Shown one piece after another: positions 61,872 through 64,000 of a stretch of DNA of 64,000 nucleotides (its first letter is position 1; each line of letters starts with the position of its first letter). The notes under the pieces were generated by a model, which was not told the origin of the DNA, ran no database searches, and saw only the letters and a program-made list of their open reading frames with translations. Position numbers and translations under genes: made by a program. This DNA comes from Owenia fusiformis (lineage: Eukaryota; Annelida; Polychaeta; Sabellida; Oweniidae), in assembly GCA_903813345.2 (NCBI GenBank), contig CAIIXF020000008.1, positions 1,683,341 through 1,747,340 of the forward strand, given 5' to 3'.

Positions 61872-62367
61872 GTTGATACTCCCCAAGCTGAACTCTCGAT
61901 ATTTTGTACAAACTTCTCTTCAAAATGTCTGTATTTCCAGCAATCGCTGGTTAAAATTTCGAATTCGGACTTTCGATTAATTGGAAGCCATGTTGAATGT
62001 CAAGGTCAAATTGATGGGTTCACCGATAGGTGGCGTAACGTTATAGAAATGTGTTTATATTTTGGTTGTGCCAAGTTATAATTGTGTTAATGGTTGAGTA
62101 AAGTATCATATTACCATTCAACGTTTGAAATGTACATTTCAATTGGCAAAGAGAGGTCGTGTGTCGCCAAACATTTATTGTTTCCAAACTGAAGCAGAAA
62201 ATTCAACAGCATTTATCATTGGTTGTCCAAGCCTGAGTTCGTCCGTGTGATCATTGTGACATAACTAATGGTCACTCTACTGGCTCTTTTGCGAGGTAGG
62301 CAAGATCGTTGGTTGGTAGATTAAGTAGACTCTCTCCGTTCCATAACGATGGAGTTTTTCACAATGA
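61872..62367. promoter_or_regulatory. Probable bidirectional promoter, Tpt1 and a + strand transcript
   Basis: The region separates the proposed Tpt1 start (minus, 61871) from an ATG on the plus strand at 62368. It is less AT-rich than the adjoining intron, has more CpG, and contains inverted CCAAT motifs (CATTGGTTG near 62217). The arrangement resembles the ZC3H14/KMO promoter. Inferred from position and composition only. Confidence 0.4.
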
Positions 62368-62571
62368 ATGGCAACCTCGAGACAATGGTTTCCAAGGCCT
62401 GGAAAGAAAGATCAGTGTTTATATGTATCAGACGGTGAATGTGACACATGGGTGGGATCACAGGGAAATGGAGGCTCGACTGACGATGAATATGACGAGC
62501 AAACGAGGAGCTTCAGGAGTGACAGCCTGACAAACGAGGATACCATACCACAATTGGCCAAAAAGATGTGA
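62368..62571 (+). CDS. Small open reading frame or first exon, unknown product
   Basis: A 67-codon frame starts at ATG 62368, directly after an in-frame TGA, and ends in TGA at 62569-62571. The product begins MATSRQWFPRPGKKDQCLYV and continues acidic and Ser-rich (GGSTDDEYDEQTRSFRSDSL). The composition looks protein-like but I recognise no family. A GTGGGA within it at a phase-0 codon border, and an acceptor at 63163 opening into VKHVDRELTYAITVRLHM and a stop, could make a two-exon gene. It may be a real divergent partner of Tpt1 or chance. Confidence 0.3.
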   Translation: MATSRQWFPRPGKKDQCLYVSDGECDTWVGSQGNGGSTDDEYDEQTRSFRSDSLTNEDTIPQLAKKM

Positions 62572-63572
62572 CCTTGAGAAAGACTGGGGCATCATTTTTT
62601 TGAAACTTCTTTCAAATCAAACTAGGCCTACATGTAAATGTACTAATTGGCGGTGTTGGGCCAACTTTTGAAAATGTGAGTATTTTTAGAAATGAGACAC
62701 ATTCTCTAAAAGAGTCAAAGATGCCAAGAGTTTTTTGATAATGGTGTCGCGAATTCATTAGGTCTAAAATGAAAATGCTATGCCACACACATACCCGAGA
62801 CTTGAGATAGACCTACGTTAGTCTCAGGATACACTGATGGCAATAGGCCTATACCATATACATAGGCCTAAATATTGGCGATACTAAAACACCACGAGAG
62901 TGGTGATAATGTCGCAGTACAGGATGAGCAGATATAGATGATTCCATAATATAAGTGATAAAAACATTGTCACAGTGGTGTCACAGAAAGGTAAGATATG
63001 AAACATTGCACCCGAGGATGTCACAGTGTTTGAAAACTGCGGAACTTTATGACTTATCCGGACGGTTCCTATCAACTTATATTTAAAAAGAGATACAATC
63101 GATATATTTTAATTGAAATCTTTCAAACAATAATTGCATTCTCTCTTTCTTTTGATTTTAGGTCAAACACGTTGACCGAGAACTGACTTACGCTATCACA
63201 GTGAGGCTGCACATGTCACAAGATAAGGACAGAAAGTGCATATGACAGCTTTATTTCAGGGTCGCAAACATTCTCCTTAGATAAACTTTACTACAAACAT
63301 TTACTCTGCCAAAAACAGGAGACAACATATATGAAAATTAGATAACACAATCTAGTTTCAACTGGATTGCTATGTTGGTTTTGTACTGGTTCTTTTATCA
63401 AGTTTCCTACCCAGGGTATCATTATTTTATCTTATACGACCTACAGCCTTTATACTGTTTCTCAAGAAAATCGCGTCAGTATAACAAGGGGAGTGACATT
63501 GAAAGCAAGCTGTGAATAATAAACGCTTTTTGTTTTACTTGGCAACAAAGCGGCACAACCAAACTAAACGCA
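62572..63572. other. No confident feature
   Basis: The only point of interest is an acceptor-like TTTTGATTTTAG at 63151-63162 followed by a 27-codon open stretch ending TGA near 63243. Otherwise AT-rich sequence without structure. Confidence 0.4.
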
Positions 63573-63615
63573 ATGCAGACCGATCACAACAAAAACAATG
63601 ACAGTAAACAACCAG
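63573..63615 (+). CDS. Possible first coding exon of a downstream + strand gene
   Basis: ATG at 63573 opens MQTDHNKNNDSKQP and runs to a CAG/GTATGG donor after 63615, phase 1. The upstream 60 bp has local CpG and GC enrichment. The rest of the gene would lie beyond the window. No upstream in-frame extension or family match is available. Confidence 0.25.
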
Positions 63616-64000
63616 GTATGGTTTTCAGCACATATAGTTTTGTTTTTTTGATGCATTTTGTCAATATTTAATGAAACATATATGAATGAAAAAGATGAAT
63701 TTACTTTAACGAACAAATTGATATACAGATGTTATTGAATGCTAGATAATAACAAACTTATCAAATGTCTTACTTATAAATTATTCTAGTAAATTTTTTT
63801 GGGGTAAACATTTTCAAACAATATTCACAGTTAACAATTAAAATGTGTTCGCTATCATCACAAATTCCAAACGTAGCATTTCAAGGAGATCAAATAAGGT
63901 TGCATCAAAAATATAAAATGTAGTATGCAAAACGCGAACACATATCATAAATCTCGTCATATCACACAAATCACAAATGGGCAAAGACTTTTGAATACCA
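63616..64000. other. AT-rich end of window
   Basis: No open frame, repeat or splice pair seen. It may be intron of a gene starting near 63573. Confidence 0.3.

Overview
The window is metazoan nuclear DNA: AT-rich, with four multi-exon genes whose short exons have GT-AG borders and consistent codon phase, long introns, and many small non-autonomous transposons, foldback elements and minisatellites. The repeat landscape and the gene set (Pellino, ZC3H14, kynurenine 3-monooxygenase, tRNA 2'-phosphotransferase) suggest a marine invertebrate, probably a lophotrochozoan. That placement is inference; nothing here fixes the phylum.

Layout. 1-3.2 kb: no gene, with a piggyBac-type MITE at 549-1239. 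3.2-12.8 kb (+): a likely promoter and the Pellino E3 ubiquitin ligase gene, with an unusually long N-terminal region. 12.8-17.0 kb: intergenic. 17.0-27.0 kb (-): ZC3H14/Nab2-type poly(A)-binding protein, 14 coding exons. 27.0-27.2 kb: a compact head-to-head promoter. 27.2-42.1 kb (+): kynurenine 3-monooxygenase (KMO), 12 coding exons, all recovered. 42.1-47.5 kb: intergenic, with a large foldback element. 47.5-61.9 kb (-): a greatly enlarged tRNA 2'-phosphotransferase (Tpt1/KptA/TRPT1), 17 coding exons, about 876 residues. 61.9-64.0 kb: a second probable head-to-head promoter and two possible first exons on the + strand.

Most notable point. The Tpt1 gene encodes five copies of the KptA N-terminal RNA-binding lobe followed by a single catalytic C-terminal lobe. 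Each copy is built from two exons with the same internal phase-1 intron and phase-0 outer borders, the pattern left by in-frame exon-pair duplication. Only the fifth copy keeps the catalytic Arg-His pair; the first four look like non-catalytic RNA-binding or scaffold modules. The end of the last main exon, with its 5' splice site, has been amplified into an 11-copy, 64-bp array in the following DNA, giving 11 tandem GTAAGT donors around the stop codon.

The genes do not form a pathway. Two act on RNA in the nucleus or cytoplasm (ZC3H14, Tpt1), one in innate immune signalling (Pellino) and one in tryptophan catabolism at the mitochondrial outer membrane (KMO). All exon models come from reading the sequence by eye; no transcript data or database searches were used.
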